From positions 48,775,834 through 48,839,833 of the forward strand of contig CM042142.1 of NCBI GenBank assembly GCA_023376005.1: DNA of 64,000 nt. The letters run 5' to 3'. The notes beneath the pieces are model-generated. The model was not told where the DNA came from. It did no database searches and saw nothing but the letters and a program-made list of their open reading frames with translations. Origin of the DNA: Doryteuthis pealeii (Eukaryota; Mollusca; Cephalopoda; Myopsida; Loliginidae). Position numbers and translations under genes: made by a program. Of the stretch, positions 20,700-31,545 are shown piece by piece (positions within the stretch are counted from its first letter, which is position 1; each line of letters begins with the position of its first letter).

Positions 20700-21680
20700 C
20701 TGCGATTGATTGGAGAGATTTTTTTTTACTTCAATTTCTTCCTAATTCTTGAACTTCTGCTACTTCACGGGAATTCTACCTCCAATGAATATTGGTTAAA
20801 ATAATATCTTCTTGGTTGATATAATATACACCAGAAAAAAATACCACTGATACGCAGACTGGATAACTGCTACATTATTTCATTTTCAGCTGAATTCATT
20901 AAAAAGAAAAGAAAGAAAGAAAAAAAAGGTTACCAAGTTTCCCCTGATAATTATTTATTTATTTTTTTACCTAAAAATCACTATAAGGAGCACGTGAGGA
21001 TGAATCACTGTGCTAAATGCTTAATATTGTTTATTTGATTTTTACGCAGCAAGCGATAAATTAAAGTAAAAAAAAAAACGATTCCTTAAATCTTTTTAAA
21101 AAGGAATTGCTCAACATTCATTTACCAAACTGATGTCAACATTTATTGGATTGATTTAAACTGAATTAAAAAAAAAAATATTTCACTATTCCAGGTAATT
21201 ATATTAATTTTATTTCATTCTCTTACTATTTTTATTCATTTGTTTATTTTTAACATTTTTTTTTTCATTCATTTATTTTATTTATCAAATTTATTTTGCA
21301 ACAATCGTTAATTTTTTTAAATAACTAAAGAATTTCTTTATTTCAGATTCCATGTCGATTCATTTACATATTATTAAAGACAATCGTTAACATTTCTGTT
21401 CTTTGGAGTGTTGTTTTGCTAAATATAGATTCCAAGTAAACCGACCTTAGATAACTCGTATTCTCTTGTGTACCATACTGAATATATAGCATGCTCATTA
21501 AAAACGGAGTCTCCTGATGCTAAATACTAGTTAATGGGGTACTTTAATTGTTTAATTAGAATAAATTCCCCCAATTGCTTATTTCGCTCAAATTACTCTC
21601 CATCATAGATATGGTAAGGTTCTAAAAAATTCATTGAGGAACTCTTGGAGAAAATGCTCGTTTATCTGTCTTTTCTGCAG
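20700..21680. other. AT-rich sequence with poly-T/poly-A runs
   Basis: No gene or element recognised. Confidence 0.4.
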
Positions 21681-21685
21681 GAGCA

Positions 21686-22229
21686 ATGGTAGACTGCGAA
21701 TTGAGGGGCGTAAATTTTTACGATAGTCGACTGGACAAATGTTAGTGGAATATGAAATAAAGTCTAATGTATATATTTTTAATTTCTCAACTGGGATTAT
21801 TAATAGTTTTAATAAAAATGAAACTCCAAAGGAAACATACGTTAATTCATTTATAAGTTGTTGTTTGTTTGTTTTTTTAATTAAAGGATAGCATTAATTG
21901 ATATTGTTATACATATTTAAGAAAAAACTTATAACTGTTCACTTTTGCAGTTATAAGTTTTTTTAAGTGTATAACTGAATCACTACGCAACAACTTTAAA
22001 TCTATACGGTATACAACCACAATTAATGCTGTCCTTTATTTATTTATTTTTAATTTATAGATGAATTTAACGTATTAAGTTTTCCTTAGTTTCATTTTTA
22101 TTAAAAGTATTAATCCCAGTTGAGAAGTTAAAAATATATACATTGGACTTCATTTCATATTCCACTATCACCTGTCCAGTAGACTATGGTAAAATTTTAC
22201 ACGCCTAAATTCACAGTCTGCTGTTTATG
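21686..22229. mobile_element. Large ~540-bp palindrome
   Basis: Arms of ~260 bp. The left outer part (GACTGCGAATTGAGGGGCGT, TAGTGGAATATGAAATAAAGTC) recurs inverted at the right (CATTTCATATTCCACTATC, ACGCCTAAATTCACAGTCTG). The tip at 21928-21963 is itself a hairpin (CTTATAACTG...CAGTTATAAG). Non-coding. A deleted relative lies at 22851-22985. Confidence 0.9.
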
Positions 22230-22850
22230 TCTTTTTTCTACACGAGTATTTACAATGGAGTGATCACTGAACTTTTTTTTTTAAATCAACATTTGAACTT
22301 TGGCAAATAAAAACAAGGGAATAAATCAAACATTAGTTTGGTTCTCTTGTCCTTCCTCGCCAATTCTTATTGTTGTCGTCTATTCTGATATTCCTGCATT
22401 CGCTAGTATAACAGAAGAAAAAAAAAAACTCTCTTGTAGCAGAGTTTTGAAATAAGGTGAAAACCACTGAGATGCCATGCTATGCATAACTAAGCGTGAA
22501 TATCACCTGCAGGAAAAACATTACATCAGAATAATACGCAAATCTTACCAGACACCTTTCCTTACTACCGCTACTCTACAACATTGTACACAATAATAGC
22601 AACACAAGAATAGTAGTAGCAGTAGTAATTGACTCAACTGGTAAACATTAAACAATCGTGTGTGTGTGTGTATTGACTAACTTACATTAATTCAAATCTA
22701 GGATTGGTGTAAACTTTTATATTATTCGTGTAACATATGGAGTGCACCTGAGTGTAATATTTTATTGTTTTATATAATATATATTATATAATATATATAT
22801 ATATATATATATATGAATATTGATAATATAGGGGCTATTTTTATAAGTAA
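22230..22850. other. Non-coding with (AT)n near 22785-22815
   Basis: No gene recognised. Confidence 0.4.
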
Positions 22851-22985
22851 ATGGTAGTCTGTGAATTCAGGGGCGTTTTTACCACTGTCTATCTTAGAAC
22901 TGCAAAAGTGGACTGTTTTAATTTTTTTTACTTCGTTTCATATTCCACTAACATCTGTCCGTTAGACTATGGGGAAAAATTCACA
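22851..22985. mobile_element. Internally deleted relative of the 540-bp palindrome
   Basis: GTCTGTGAATTCAGGGGCGT at the left and TTCATATTCCACTAACATCT, GTCCGTTAGACTATGG at the right match both ends of 21686-22229, with only ~50 bp between them. Confidence 0.8.
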
Positions 22986-23040
22986 TTGGCGAGAAACTAT
23001 CTGTAAACAAGCACCGTTGACTCCATGTCCACGCTACCCT
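22985..23040. repeat. Half of a hairpin repeat
   Basis: GCGAGAAAC...GTTGACTCCATGTCCACGCTACC matches the right arm of the complete hairpin at 26814-26959. The left arm is absent. Confidence 0.65.
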
Positions 23041-23364
23041 GACATATATGATATATCCTTTTTGGAGTGTGTATATAGTTCATAAGAGATTTTTGTGCTT
23101 AAATGTAGATAAGGTTAAAGTTAGATTTTTTTTAATTTTTGTTTTACCTTCGGGTGGTCACCTATCCTGACCTTGGCCTATGGCCAGAATATGTACGACT
23201 CATCATGTCTATGACCGGTCTGCCCACAAGTCTGTTTGAATTCTAAAGAATTTTCTTAAAAATTGAATATTTCCTTTTCTGTATCGGCGGTACCTAAAAC
23301 GAACAGTTGTAACACAAAAATGAATTAATATTCCCTGTCTCTTGACGGTTTTTAATACTTTTTA

Positions 23365-23660
23365 ACGAACTTGGTGTAAAGGTTAACATGCTAGATTAGC
23401 AGACTATTGTTAGTGAGTTCGATTCTCACTGGCTGTCGTATATTTCTGGTCTTGCGCCACAACTAAGCAAAGTTCAATAAATAAATATCCATTCGAACAG
23501 TTTTCCTCGTTGTTAACGTTTCGGTCGTTGTACTCTCCAGCCGTCATCAGGTTGTATTATTCAGTAACATTCACGGGATTACGAACCAAATCCTTTCTTT
23601 ATTCAACACATAAAAGTATAATTCTCTTGAGGAAACATTAAACCGCCTTCTGACATAATT
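23365..23660 (+). repeat. SINE D
   Basis: tRNA-like head TTGGTGTAAAGGTTAACATG (A box) and GTGAGTTCGATTCTCACTGG (B box), body CTTGCGCCACAACTAAGC, GTTTCGGTCGTTGTACTCTC, CGTCATCAGG, and a tail ATTCAACACA...AACCGCCTTCTGACATAATT. The same order is found at 25280-25552. Confidence 0.85.
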
Positions 23661-23706
23661 TACTTATATATGAAGAAAGAAATGGATATAAAATCCGACA
23701 ATATAA

Positions 23707-23853
23707 ATGTGTATAAAGTTTGTGAAAAAAAAAGAGAATATGTTGAAAATTGACATTCTTGAAGCCGACGCTATAAAGCCGAAACTCTATAGCATCGGCT
23801 TCAAGAAGGTCACTTTTCGACATATTCTCTTGTTTTTTCATAAACTTGACACG

Positions 23854-23860
<7 letters not shown>
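23707..23860. repeat. Hairpin with TAGCATCGGCTTCAAGAA arms
   Basis: Left arm 23707-23777 (AAGTTTGTGAAAAA...ATTCTTGAAGCCGACG) and right arm 23790-23855 (CATCGGCTTCAAGAA...TTTTTTCATAAACTT) are inverted copies with a loop of about 12 bp. Two overlapping frames on opposite strands translate similarly because of the symmetry. Confidence 0.85.

Positions 23861-23916
<56 letters not shown>
23851..23916. repeat. (CA)n(TA)n microsatellite
   Basis: About 12 CA units then about 20 TA units, next to the hairpin arm. Confidence 0.95.
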
Positions 23917-23919
<3 letters not shown>

Positions 23920-24023
23920 TTAAGGTAGCGTGAACATGAAGTCCATATAGCACTCATGTTATCGACAAGAGTGAATCATGTCAGAAGGTGGTTTAATTTT
24001 TGTCGAGATATATACTCATATAT

Positions 24024-24220
24024 GTGAATTTGATATATTGAAAAAACAAAAGATGTTTACAAATGCATGGGATCATCAGGAGAGAATGTGCAACCGTTTC
24101 ACGGCCTTCTTCTCTACGGTTTTAAAAAGCAGAGGAAGGCCCTGAAACGGTTGCACATTCTCTCCTGATTATCCCATGCATTTGTAAACATCTTTTGTTT
24201 TTTCAATATATCAAATTCAC
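24024..24220. repeat. 197-bp palindrome
   Basis: Arms of ~85 bp with CAAAAGATGTTTACAAATGC, GGAGAGAATGTGCAACCG and GGCCTTC are inverted at the right with few differences. The loop is about 20 bp. Non-coding. Confidence 0.95.
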
Positions 24221-24278
24221 ACTGTCGGATTAAGTTCCATTTTATTTCACATACTCATATATATATATATATATATAT

Positions 24279-24370
24279 AATGATTTTAAAAAAGTAACAT
24301 ATTTACCTACATTGAAAAGGGGGGGGGCCTTTTCAATGTAGGTAAAATATGTTACTTTTATTAAAATAAT
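24279..24370. repeat. 92-bp palindrome
   Basis: AAAGTAACATATTTACCTAC, ATTGAAAAGG, a short G-rich tip, then the inverse. The ~40-bp arms differ by one or two bases. Confidence 0.95.
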
Positions 24371-24954
24371 TTTGAAAGTTTTTTTTAAATAATGCAACCA
24401 CTGTTCTGGTTATTTTACGTTTGACAACCTCGTAATTTGTATTATCTTTGAGAATTTGTAAGTGACTCATGGTCCGCGTGTTCATTATGTTGTTAATCGG
24501 AAATTAAGATATCGTAGTTGATAACATACAAGACCCCCTCCCTCCCCCACTTTGCCCAATTTGCATTTATTATGAAATTAGACTAGGTACAAGTACACGT
24601 AGTGTCGTCTGGGTAAATATTAGCCTACTTACAACTTGGCATAATACCCAGGATATTTGGACCATTTTTTTTACTTTCTTCTTTTTTTTGTCGTTGTTGG
24701 TAGAAGCGATCTTACTATAAAATGCATTTTTTTTTCAAACCAAATAACTCGAAACAACCAAATTTATAGCAGACAAATCAACCATAAATTTCAATGCATG
24801 TAATCAGATTTTTGTTTTTTTGTAGATGCGATCTTATATACTTACTATAAAATGCATTTGTTTTTCAAACCAAATAACCCGAATCAACCATAAATTTTAA
24901 TGCATTTAATCAGATTTGAAAACCTGGATTCAATTAAATTTTTACAAATTTGAA
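24371..24954. repeat. Region with a ~125-bp tandem duplication
   Basis: TAGAAGCGATCTTACTATAA...CAAACCAAATAAC...AACCATAAATTTCAATGC at about 24702-24810 repeats at about 24825-24915 with small changes (AGATGCGATC, ATAACCCGAATC). The rest is non-coding. Confidence 0.75.
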
Positions 24955-25206
24955 AGTGTCCTGGGTATGACGTTAAACTGCATCTAGTGGTGACGTTCCA
25001 ATTCTGGAGCTCTGAAGAGTATGGAATGACCCTTTATCGCCATTACTCCCAGGTCCACTCTGATAGTACTTGTTAGGGTCCCATTTATGGGTTATAGATT
25101 AAAAGTGAGTTTTTTAAAATTGAATACCCAACAAGAATGAATAAAGATCTTCGGCATAAAATAACCGAAGGGTTGACATGCCGTAAAATCCAACCAACCA
25201 ACACAT
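24955..25206 (+). repeat. Retroposon E, 5'-truncated
   Basis: GTGTCCTGGGTATGACGTTAAACTGC to the 3' hairpin and ATCCAACCAACCAAC tail. Confidence 0.85.
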
Positions 25207-25279
25207 TTGAAAATTTAATTTCACAAAAGATAGTTTCTTCTTTCTGTCTAGTTGCCTGAGTAAACGATTAAAAAAAGCT

Positions 25280-25860
25280 TTAATGGTTAGCAGACCATTG
25301 TTAGTGAGTTCGATTCTTAGTGGGTGCCCCATACTTCTGGCTTAATTCCACAACTAAGCTAAACTTAGTAAATAACCATTCGAACAGTTTTCCTCATAGT
25401 TGTTTAAACGTTTCGTTCGTTCTACTCTCCGGTCGTCATCAGGTGTCTGTATTATTCAGTAGCATTCTCGGAATTACGAATTGAACTTTTTATTCAACCC
25501 AGAAAGAATAAGTATCTCGAAAAAAAAAACATCAAACAACCTTCTAACGCGTCCTTGGTATGACGTTAAACTGCATCTAATGGAGAAGTTCCAATTCTGG
25601 AGCTCTGGGGAATGTGGAGTACCCCTTTATCGCCATTACTCACAGGTCTCCCCCTAACTCACAGGGGTAGTACCAGTTAGGGTCCCATTTATGGGTTAAA
25701 TAGAACAATGAGTTCAAAAATGAAGTTTAAAAAAAATTTCAGTGCCTATCAACAATGAATAAAACAAATCTCTCCAGCATAAAATAACCCTACAGGGGTT
25801 GACATGCCGTAAAAACCAACCAACCTTCTAACATGATTTATTTACATAATTTAAAAATAA
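25280..25860 (+). repeat. SINE D interrupted by retroposon E
   Basis: SINE D runs from GGTTAGCAGACCATTG (head) to CAACCTTCTAAC, then E (25549-25820), then CAACCTTCTAACATGATTTA. The uninterrupted relative at 23365-23660 has AACCGCCTTCTGACATAATT at this place. Confidence 0.85.
25549..25820 (+). repeat. Retroposon E with 12-bp target duplication
   Basis: Flanked by CAACCTTCTAAC at 25537-25548 and 25821-25832. The 272-bp body is a 5'-truncated E with the CGGCAT-type hairpin decayed to AGCATAAAATAACCCTACAGGGGTTGACATGCCG. Variable 5' truncation with a fixed 3' end is LINE-machinery behaviour. Confidence 0.88.
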
Positions 25861-25885
25861 CGATTAGAATATATCTCAGTTCACT

Positions 25886-25890
<5 letters not shown>

Positions 25891-25960
<70 letters not shown>
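25891..25960. repeat. (CT)n microsatellite
   Basis: About 35 uninterrupted CT units. Confidence 0.98.
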
Positions 25961-25963
<3 letters not shown>

Positions 25964-26460
25964 GATTTTTAAAAATTATCAACAGTTCTGTTATTTGTAG
26001 ACCCAACAGCTGCCACGTTGTGTTACTTGTAACCACTGATAGTGAGAGAGTGATAATGGAAACCTACTGCATTTCCCAGGCTTTATTATACATTACATTA
26101 CTGATTTATCCTTAAAATTTGAACTAATGCTTATATTTTACTTTAATCTGTAACTGCAAATAATACAATTATTTTATTTAGAAATATGATTCGCTGAAAC
26201 ATACCTTACTGTTAAAAATGTATGTCTTTTTTAAAAAAACTACCAATACAGTTGCCGCTGTTTCAACAACTGGTTCTACTAGTGTAGTACTTAGCATTAG
26301 TATCAGACTATTGTTATTTCAACATCTCTCTGTAGTCGCTAAGTATTTTTGTCTGTTTTGACGGTCCGATTAACACACACACCTGAATGATGGCTAATAT
26401 GATCAGACAATAGCCGAAAGTCACCATTTCCGTTTTTCTCTTTCACTTTCTCTATCTCTT
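25961..26460. other. Non-coding, no feature recognised
   Basis: No long frame or shared repeat seen. Confidence 0.4.
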
Positions 26461-26461
26461 A

Positions 26462-26463
<2 letters not shown>

Positions 26464-26533
<70 letters not shown>
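26464..26533. repeat. (CT)n microsatellite
   Basis: About 35 CT units. Confidence 0.98.
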
Positions 26534-26534
<1 letters not shown>

Positions 26535-26586
26535 TCTTATTTCATCTCTCCCTCTCTCATATATATGTGTGTATGTATATATAAAA

Positions 26587-26813
26587 AGTCGTAAGTAAAG
26601 TCGGTATCAGCCAGTCAGCGAGGGAGTCTATCCCCTTTTCATTAGCGCTAGACCAAGGAGATTGTTTTTGGCATATGAGGTGGAGCGCCACACCTACCCT
26701 CAGCTCCTCACTTTACCGCACAGATCCCTGTGCTACTCATACGCTGAGTTGGCGAGGACCGGTATCGAACTAGGAACCTTGTGGTTTCTAGTTCTACCGA
26801 CTGAGCTAATGTA
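26587..26813 (-). repeat. SINE A, near full length
   Basis: The minus strand contains TTAGCTCAGTCGGTAGA, CTAGTTCGATACCGG and CACAGGGATCTGTGC. The tRNA-like head abuts the palindrome at 26814. Confidence 0.9.
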
Positions 26814-26959
26814 TGAGTTAGAGTAGCGTGGACATGGAGTCAAGACTTGGTTACTGACAGTTTTCGCCTATGCGATCTTCAGACCAAAAATGAAGATCGT
26901 AAAGGCGAGAAACAGTCAGTAACCAGGTGTTGACTCTATATCCACGCTACCTTAGCTCA
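26814..26959. repeat. 146-bp palindrome
   Basis: TGAGTTAGAGTAGCGTGG...TTGGTTACTGACAG...CTATGCGATCTTC and the inverse GAAGATCGTAAAGGCG...TCAGTAACCA...TATCCACGCTACC. Arms are ~68 bp with ~12% mismatch. Related half copies at 22985 and 23923. Confidence 0.92.
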
Positions 26960-27224
26960 AATATAAACGATCTGTCAGATATTGAGCACTGCTTAGAAAT
27001 ATAGCACCCATATTATCTAATATATATATATATATATATATCTCTCTATATCTCTAATGCAAACAATATGAAAGATCTAATTGAAAATGTCAACATGGAG
27101 GACATTCTGTCCTTTTTGAGAGAAATAGAATTTACCATACAACATGATCCTCAATCGTACTAACACATTGTTAAAACCAATTACTATAAAGTATAGATAT
27201 ATATATATACACAACATATATTTA
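26960..27224. other. Non-coding, short (AT)n tracts
   Basis: Nothing further recognised. Confidence 0.4.
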
Positions 27225-27273
27225 GTCCTAACCATTAGGCATGACATAGACCCAGGCTGGTTGATATGCCGTT

Positions 27274-27352
<79 letters not shown>
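27225..27352. repeat. SINE/retroposon 3' tail fused to (CT)n
   Basis: GACCCAGGCTGGTTGATATGCCGTTAAAAT, the shared 3' hairpin half, runs directly into ~36 CT units at 27279-27352. Confidence 0.7.
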
Positions 27353-27354
<2 letters not shown>

Positions 27355-27693
27355 ATTTGAAAAAAAAACAAAAAAAACTGCCATATTTCTGCATGATTGA
27401 TAATCATTAGATTAACGACTTCTTTTTTTCTTCTTCTTTGTTATCTTATGAAGACACTTGACCTACAACAAATTAGCGTTTTTCGAAATGGTCGAATGAT
27501 AAGTCTGGTAGAAATATCAATGTATGAACATTGATATTACTACCACCTGTCATTCTAAAATCCACATGGTTTATCGTGAAATTCTCATTGAAAAGAATTT
27601 TTACGAATCTTGTCAAAACCTACAATATCGTTAATGGACGTAATGTATTTTGTCAACAGTCGGTGTAAGAGTGTTCGTTTCTGTAATTGTAAC

Positions 27694-27908
27694 TACAGGG
27701 TGTCCACAAAATCTTGAAACAGTTTTAAAATTAAACATTTAACAACTCGCATTGTACAAATGATAACATCTTTTCATTAAAAAAAACATAAAAGTTCAAT
27801 TCTTAAAGGTTGAATATTAATGTTTTTTTTTATTATTGCACCTCGACATGGCCACCATCTTTGTTGATACATTTTCAACCTGTAGTGGGACTTTATGGAC
27901 ACCCTGTA
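27694..27908. mobile_element. TA-flanked 215-bp inverted-repeat element
   Basis: Starts TACAGGGTGTCC and ends GGACACCCTGTA, consistent with TA target duplication as in Tc1/mariner-type elements. The interior includes TGGCCACCATCTTTGTTGAT. No transposase. Confidence 0.85.
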
Positions 27909-28129
27909 GAAAACACTGGCAATTCTGTGTTGAGAATATATGGCATTGGCTACAAAGAACAGGAAAAACGACAACGAGGCAAATTATTTATTTTTTAAAT
28001 AAACTATCAAATGTAGGAATGGATAAAATTTCACGTGTTTTTTTTAAATCCCTATGAATTGAAATTCAACAAAACTTGGAAAAAGATGAATGAAACTTAA
28101 CGTATTTTTTTGCTGATCACACAATCTAT

Positions 28130-28680
28130 CAAAGTAAGAGGAACAAGACATGTTGGAGAAGCAAGGAAAAACTCATGAGTGACGTCCTACAGTGGACACC
28201 TACACATTGAGGTAATTCTGAACTTTTGTTTAGTAAATTAGGGTGTCCCTGGAAAAAAAAGAACCCACAAATTTTGTAATAAAACTGTTAATTTTAACTA
28301 GGGGGGGGGGTTCTGTTTTTTCTGGGTCACCCTGTACACGGTGACCCAGAAAAAAACAGAACCCAAGTCATTGATTTTCCCATTAAACTAACCCTAACCC
28401 CTAGTTAAAATTAAGTTTTATTACAAAATTTGTGGGTTCTGTTTTTTCTGGAACACCCTAATTTACTAAACAAAAGTTCATAATTACCCACATTGACACA
28501 CCAGTGTAGGCCGACCAACAAAAAACTATATCAACCAACTCTATGCAGATTTTAGGTACTGTGTGGAGGACCTTCTAGAGGCGATGACCAATATGGATGG
28601 TTGGTGAGAGTCTTGATATCCATTCTGACAGCATGACCTGATGATGTAAATGACGGATTAAAAAAAACATGTAAAATCAT
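28130..28680 (+). pseudogene. LINE C-terminal remnant interrupted by a foldback element
   Basis: Reads SKRNKTCWRSKEKLMSDVLQ, WTPTH before the insert and VGRPTKNYINQLYADFRYCV, EDLLEAMTNMDGW after it. This is the CWRSKDELISDVLLWTP...GRPRKTYINQLCADTG...DLP-AM-DRDGW tail typical of a widespread metazoan LINE. The insert (28211-28488) duplicates CACATTGA. In-frame stops follow DGW and the upstream reverse transcriptase is missing. Confidence 0.8.
28211..28488. mobile_element. Telomere-motif foldback element, family 3, with 8-bp duplication
   Basis: The ends GGTAATTCTGAACTTTTG and AAAAGTTCATAATTACC are inverted. Inner arms include TTTAGTAAATTAGGGTG, GAACCCACAAATTTTG and a central GTGACCCAG inverted pair. 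The core TTTTCCCATTAAACTAACCC continues with CCCTAA units to about 28403. CACATTGA at 28203-28210 and 28489-28496. 278 bp. Confidence 0.95.
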
Positions 28681-28718
28681 TTGTTTTAGTCTTTAAAACA
28701 GAAGGATTTTATAAACTA

Positions 28719-28899
28719 GTATATTTCCTATAACTCCAACATAAACAAAGGGTTCCCCTGATAAATTATTTATTTTTTCCCATTAAACTAACCCTAACCC
28801 TAACCCCGTCTTTTTTTTTTGGTAGATCAATAAATAAATATATAATTTATCAGTCAAGAGTGGTTCCCTTTGTTTATGTTGGATTTATAGGAAATAACC
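28719..28899. mobile_element. Telomere-motif foldback element, family 1
   Basis: TATTTCCTATAACTCCAACA...TTGGATTTATAGGAAATAACC inverted ends, arms with TGATAAATTATTTATT, and the core TTCCCATTAAACTAACCCTA. Target duplication not readable. About 181 bp. Confidence 0.88.
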
Positions 28900-28984
28900 C
28901 TAATATCTGTATGTGAAAATGGCGCATTTTCGCCGGTTTTTTTTTCTATTTAATTTATTTATTATAAAAAATTCATAGAATTTT

Positions 28985-29240
28985 TTTCTTCGTCCGTAGA
29001 GTATTAGCCTAGGAATCGCAAGAATCCGGGTTCCATACCGGTCATCGCCAACTTAGCGCATTAGTAGCACAGCTAAGTAATCTGATCTGTTCAGTATAGT
29101 GGAGAATTGACAGTAGGAGCACCACGCTCCTCCTTAGCAAAACAATCTCCCTGGACTATCGCGAGCGAAAAGGGGATAGGCTCCCTCGCTGTTCGGCTGA
29201 TATCAACAATAGGCCTCTCTGCCGACTTTTTACTATGTGC
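28985..29240 (+). repeat. SINE A, divergent copy
   Basis: CGTCCGTAGAGTATTAGCC, GGTTCCATACCGGTCATCGCC, TTAGTAGCACAG and AAAAGGGGATAGGCTCCCTC follow the SINE A order, with an extra GCTAAGTAATCTGATC segment shared with the copy at 32393. This suggests a subfamily. Confidence 0.85.
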
Positions 29241-29242
29241 AA

Positions 29243-29850
29243 GTTTAGTTTGGTTAGTTGGTTGGTTTGATTTTACGGCATGTCAACCCTTGTTGGATTA
29301 TTTTATGCCGAAGACATTTCATTCTTGATGTTTACTGATATTTTTTAAAAAACTCAATTTTTAACATATCTTTTAACTCATTTTCTTCTATTTAACCCAT
29401 AGATTGGACCCTAACAGGTACTACCACTCTGGGTTAGAGTGCACCTGGGAGTAATGGCAATGAAAAATTACTCCACATTCCCCAGAGCCCCAGAATTGGA
29501 ACTTCACCACTAGATGCAGTTTAAAGTCAAACCTAGGACACTATGACCCTCAGCCATTATCTTCTAGCACATATATGATGAAAATGTTTGGGTATTTGCC
29601 ATAAGGGCAATAGGGTCGGAACAACCGTATAGGCGGTAGGGCTTGACACAACAAGCTGATTGATCAGGGGGAGGGAGTCTCCGACCACCTGTCTATCCTA
29701 AATAAGGGCCAAATAGAAGTAAAGCATGTCACGGACTGCTCAGCCACCAAGATTCCGTCCTTAAGCATCACGGGTGGCCGGCTATGACCCGTGATAGATT
29801 TTACCACTCTATAGAGGTTCAGTCGGTGTATTCTGTGTGGCTGTTGCTTT
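29243..29850 (-). repeat. Retroposon E, nearly full length
   Basis: Starts with the TTGGTTGGTTTGATTTTACGG tail and 3' hairpin, then TTAACCCATAGATTGGACCC, CTCAGCCATTATCTTCTAGC, GATTGATCAGGGGGAGGG, and ends near GTTCAGTCGGTGTATTCTG. Confidence 0.85.
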
Positions 29851-29889
29851 TACTATTTTTTTTTTTATTGGCATTTCAGTCACGGAAGA

Positions 29890-30250
29890 CTATAATATAG
29901 TTTTTGTGCCCCTGAAGTTACAGCGCCTCCTGTGACTGTAAAGTCCAATGTTAGAAAAACATTCTCGACCACAGATGTCGCATGTGAAGGCTGTCCCTGA
30001 AGATGTTGATGCGCCGGGGCTTTGTTGCCACTGCTTTCTTCTGGATCTCATAGCCTCGTGGTGTTGCGCCAGGGTGACTTCAGACATGAACAGTCCTCTA
30101 CAGAGAGCCTGCCGACACCGCGGTCATGAGCCAAATTTTCCCAGCTGGAAGGGGCAATGCAAAAGTACCCGAGATCGTTCTTGCAGACATCCTGAAACGC
30201 AGCTGGGGGCGACCAACCTGTCTCTTACCGACGAAAGCTCTACATAAAGG
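29890..30250 (-). pseudogene. LINE C-terminal remnant with C2HC zinc finger
   Basis: The minus strand reads RAFVGKRQVGRPQLRF, DVCKNDL, SSWENLAHDRG, and then a frame ending in CDICGRECFSNIGLYSHRRR with C (C-X2-C-X12-H-X3-C). Order and motifs match the end of ORF2 in common metazoan LINEs (GRP-LRFKDVCKRDL...WE-LA-DR...finger). A frame shift separates the first part from the 65-codon finger frame. Inactive. Confidence 0.75.
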
Positions 30251-30480
30251 GTATGCTTTTACTAAGGCAACACTGTTATAGAAGTGAAACTACCGATGCA
30301 TTTTTTCATCATTATTCATGAGAATCAAATGTTTTAAATAATCAATGAGACATTCTTTTGCAAAGTGGGAGTCACCTTTCCGCATACTTTCAATTCCTAT
30401 TAATGTCTTTTTATTGTGTAATAAAGCGCGAATATTGCCTTTTTATTCCATTCAGGATGTTATCTCTAGATCTATATCTG
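30251..30480. other. Non-coding, no feature
   Basis: AT-rich. Nothing recognised. Confidence 0.4.
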
Positions 30481-31545
30481 TTAGTTTACCGCCTTGTCGA
30501 CCAGCGCTTAGAATACGCTGACTATATTCCCTGTAAGAGACCCCTCCTCACAAAAAAGTGTTGTCCTGAATATGACTCTAAACTGTATCGGATGGTGAGG
30601 CTCTATTTCTAATCTGGGAGTGTAGAATACCCTTAATTTTCATTACTAGCCTAGGGTCCACCAGTTAGGGTCAAATAGGTCTTTGATGATTATTAGTATT
30701 TCTGTTAGTTTACCGCCTTGTCGGCCAGCGCTTATGTTGACTGTATCCCCATGAGAGGGGTAAGAACCCCCTCCTCACAAAAAAGTGTTGTTTTTAATAG
30801 GACACTAAACTGTATCTGATGTTGAGGCTCCAGTTCTAATCTGAGAGTGTACAATACCCTTCATTTCCATTACTCCCGAATCCAGTGTAACCCGGGTGTT
30901 AAATGTTAGGGTCCAAATAGATCTTTGATAATTATTAGTATTTCTGTTAATTTACCGCCTTGTCGGCCAGCGTTTAGGATATGTCGACTGTATCCCCATG
31001 AGAGGGGTAAGAACCTACCTCCTCACAAAAAGTGTTTTTTTAATAGGACACTAAACTCTATCTGGTGACGAGGCTTCAATTCTAGAGATCTGTGAAGTGT
31101 AGCCTCCATTGTCATTACTCCCAGGTTCACCCCTTTGTTGGTCAGAGCTTTGAATACGCTGATTTTATCCCCAGTAGAGGGATAAGAGCCCCTCCTCCCT
31201 CACAAAAAGTGTTGTCCTTAACAGGACATTAAGCTGTATTGGATGGTGAGGCTCCAGTTCTAATCTGGGAGTGCAGAATACCCTTCATTGCCATTACTCC
31301 TAGATCCACTCTAACCTAGGTGGTGCCTGTTAGGGTTCAAATAGATCTTTGAGAATTATTAGTATTTCTTTTAGTTTACCACCTTGTTGGCCACAGCTTA
31401 GAATACGCTGACTGTACTCCTTGTAGAGGGGTAAGACCCCCTTCTCACAGAAATACCCTTCATTTCCATTACTCCCTGATCCATTCTAATCCAGGTTGTA
31501 CCTTTTAGGGTCCACATAGATCTTTGAGAATTATTAGTATTAGAT
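30481..31545 (+). repeat. Five-copy tandem array of the retroposon F unit
   Basis: Units begin at 30481, 30705, 30947, about 31129 and 31371, each with TTAGTTTACCGCCTTGTCGG, GAGAGGGGTAAGA, CTGTATCTGATGGTGAGGCTC and CCATTACTCC, and ending AGATCTTTGAGAATTATTAG. Lengths vary from ~175 to 242 bp. The F VNTR follows. Divergence between units is visible throughout. Confidence 0.9.
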
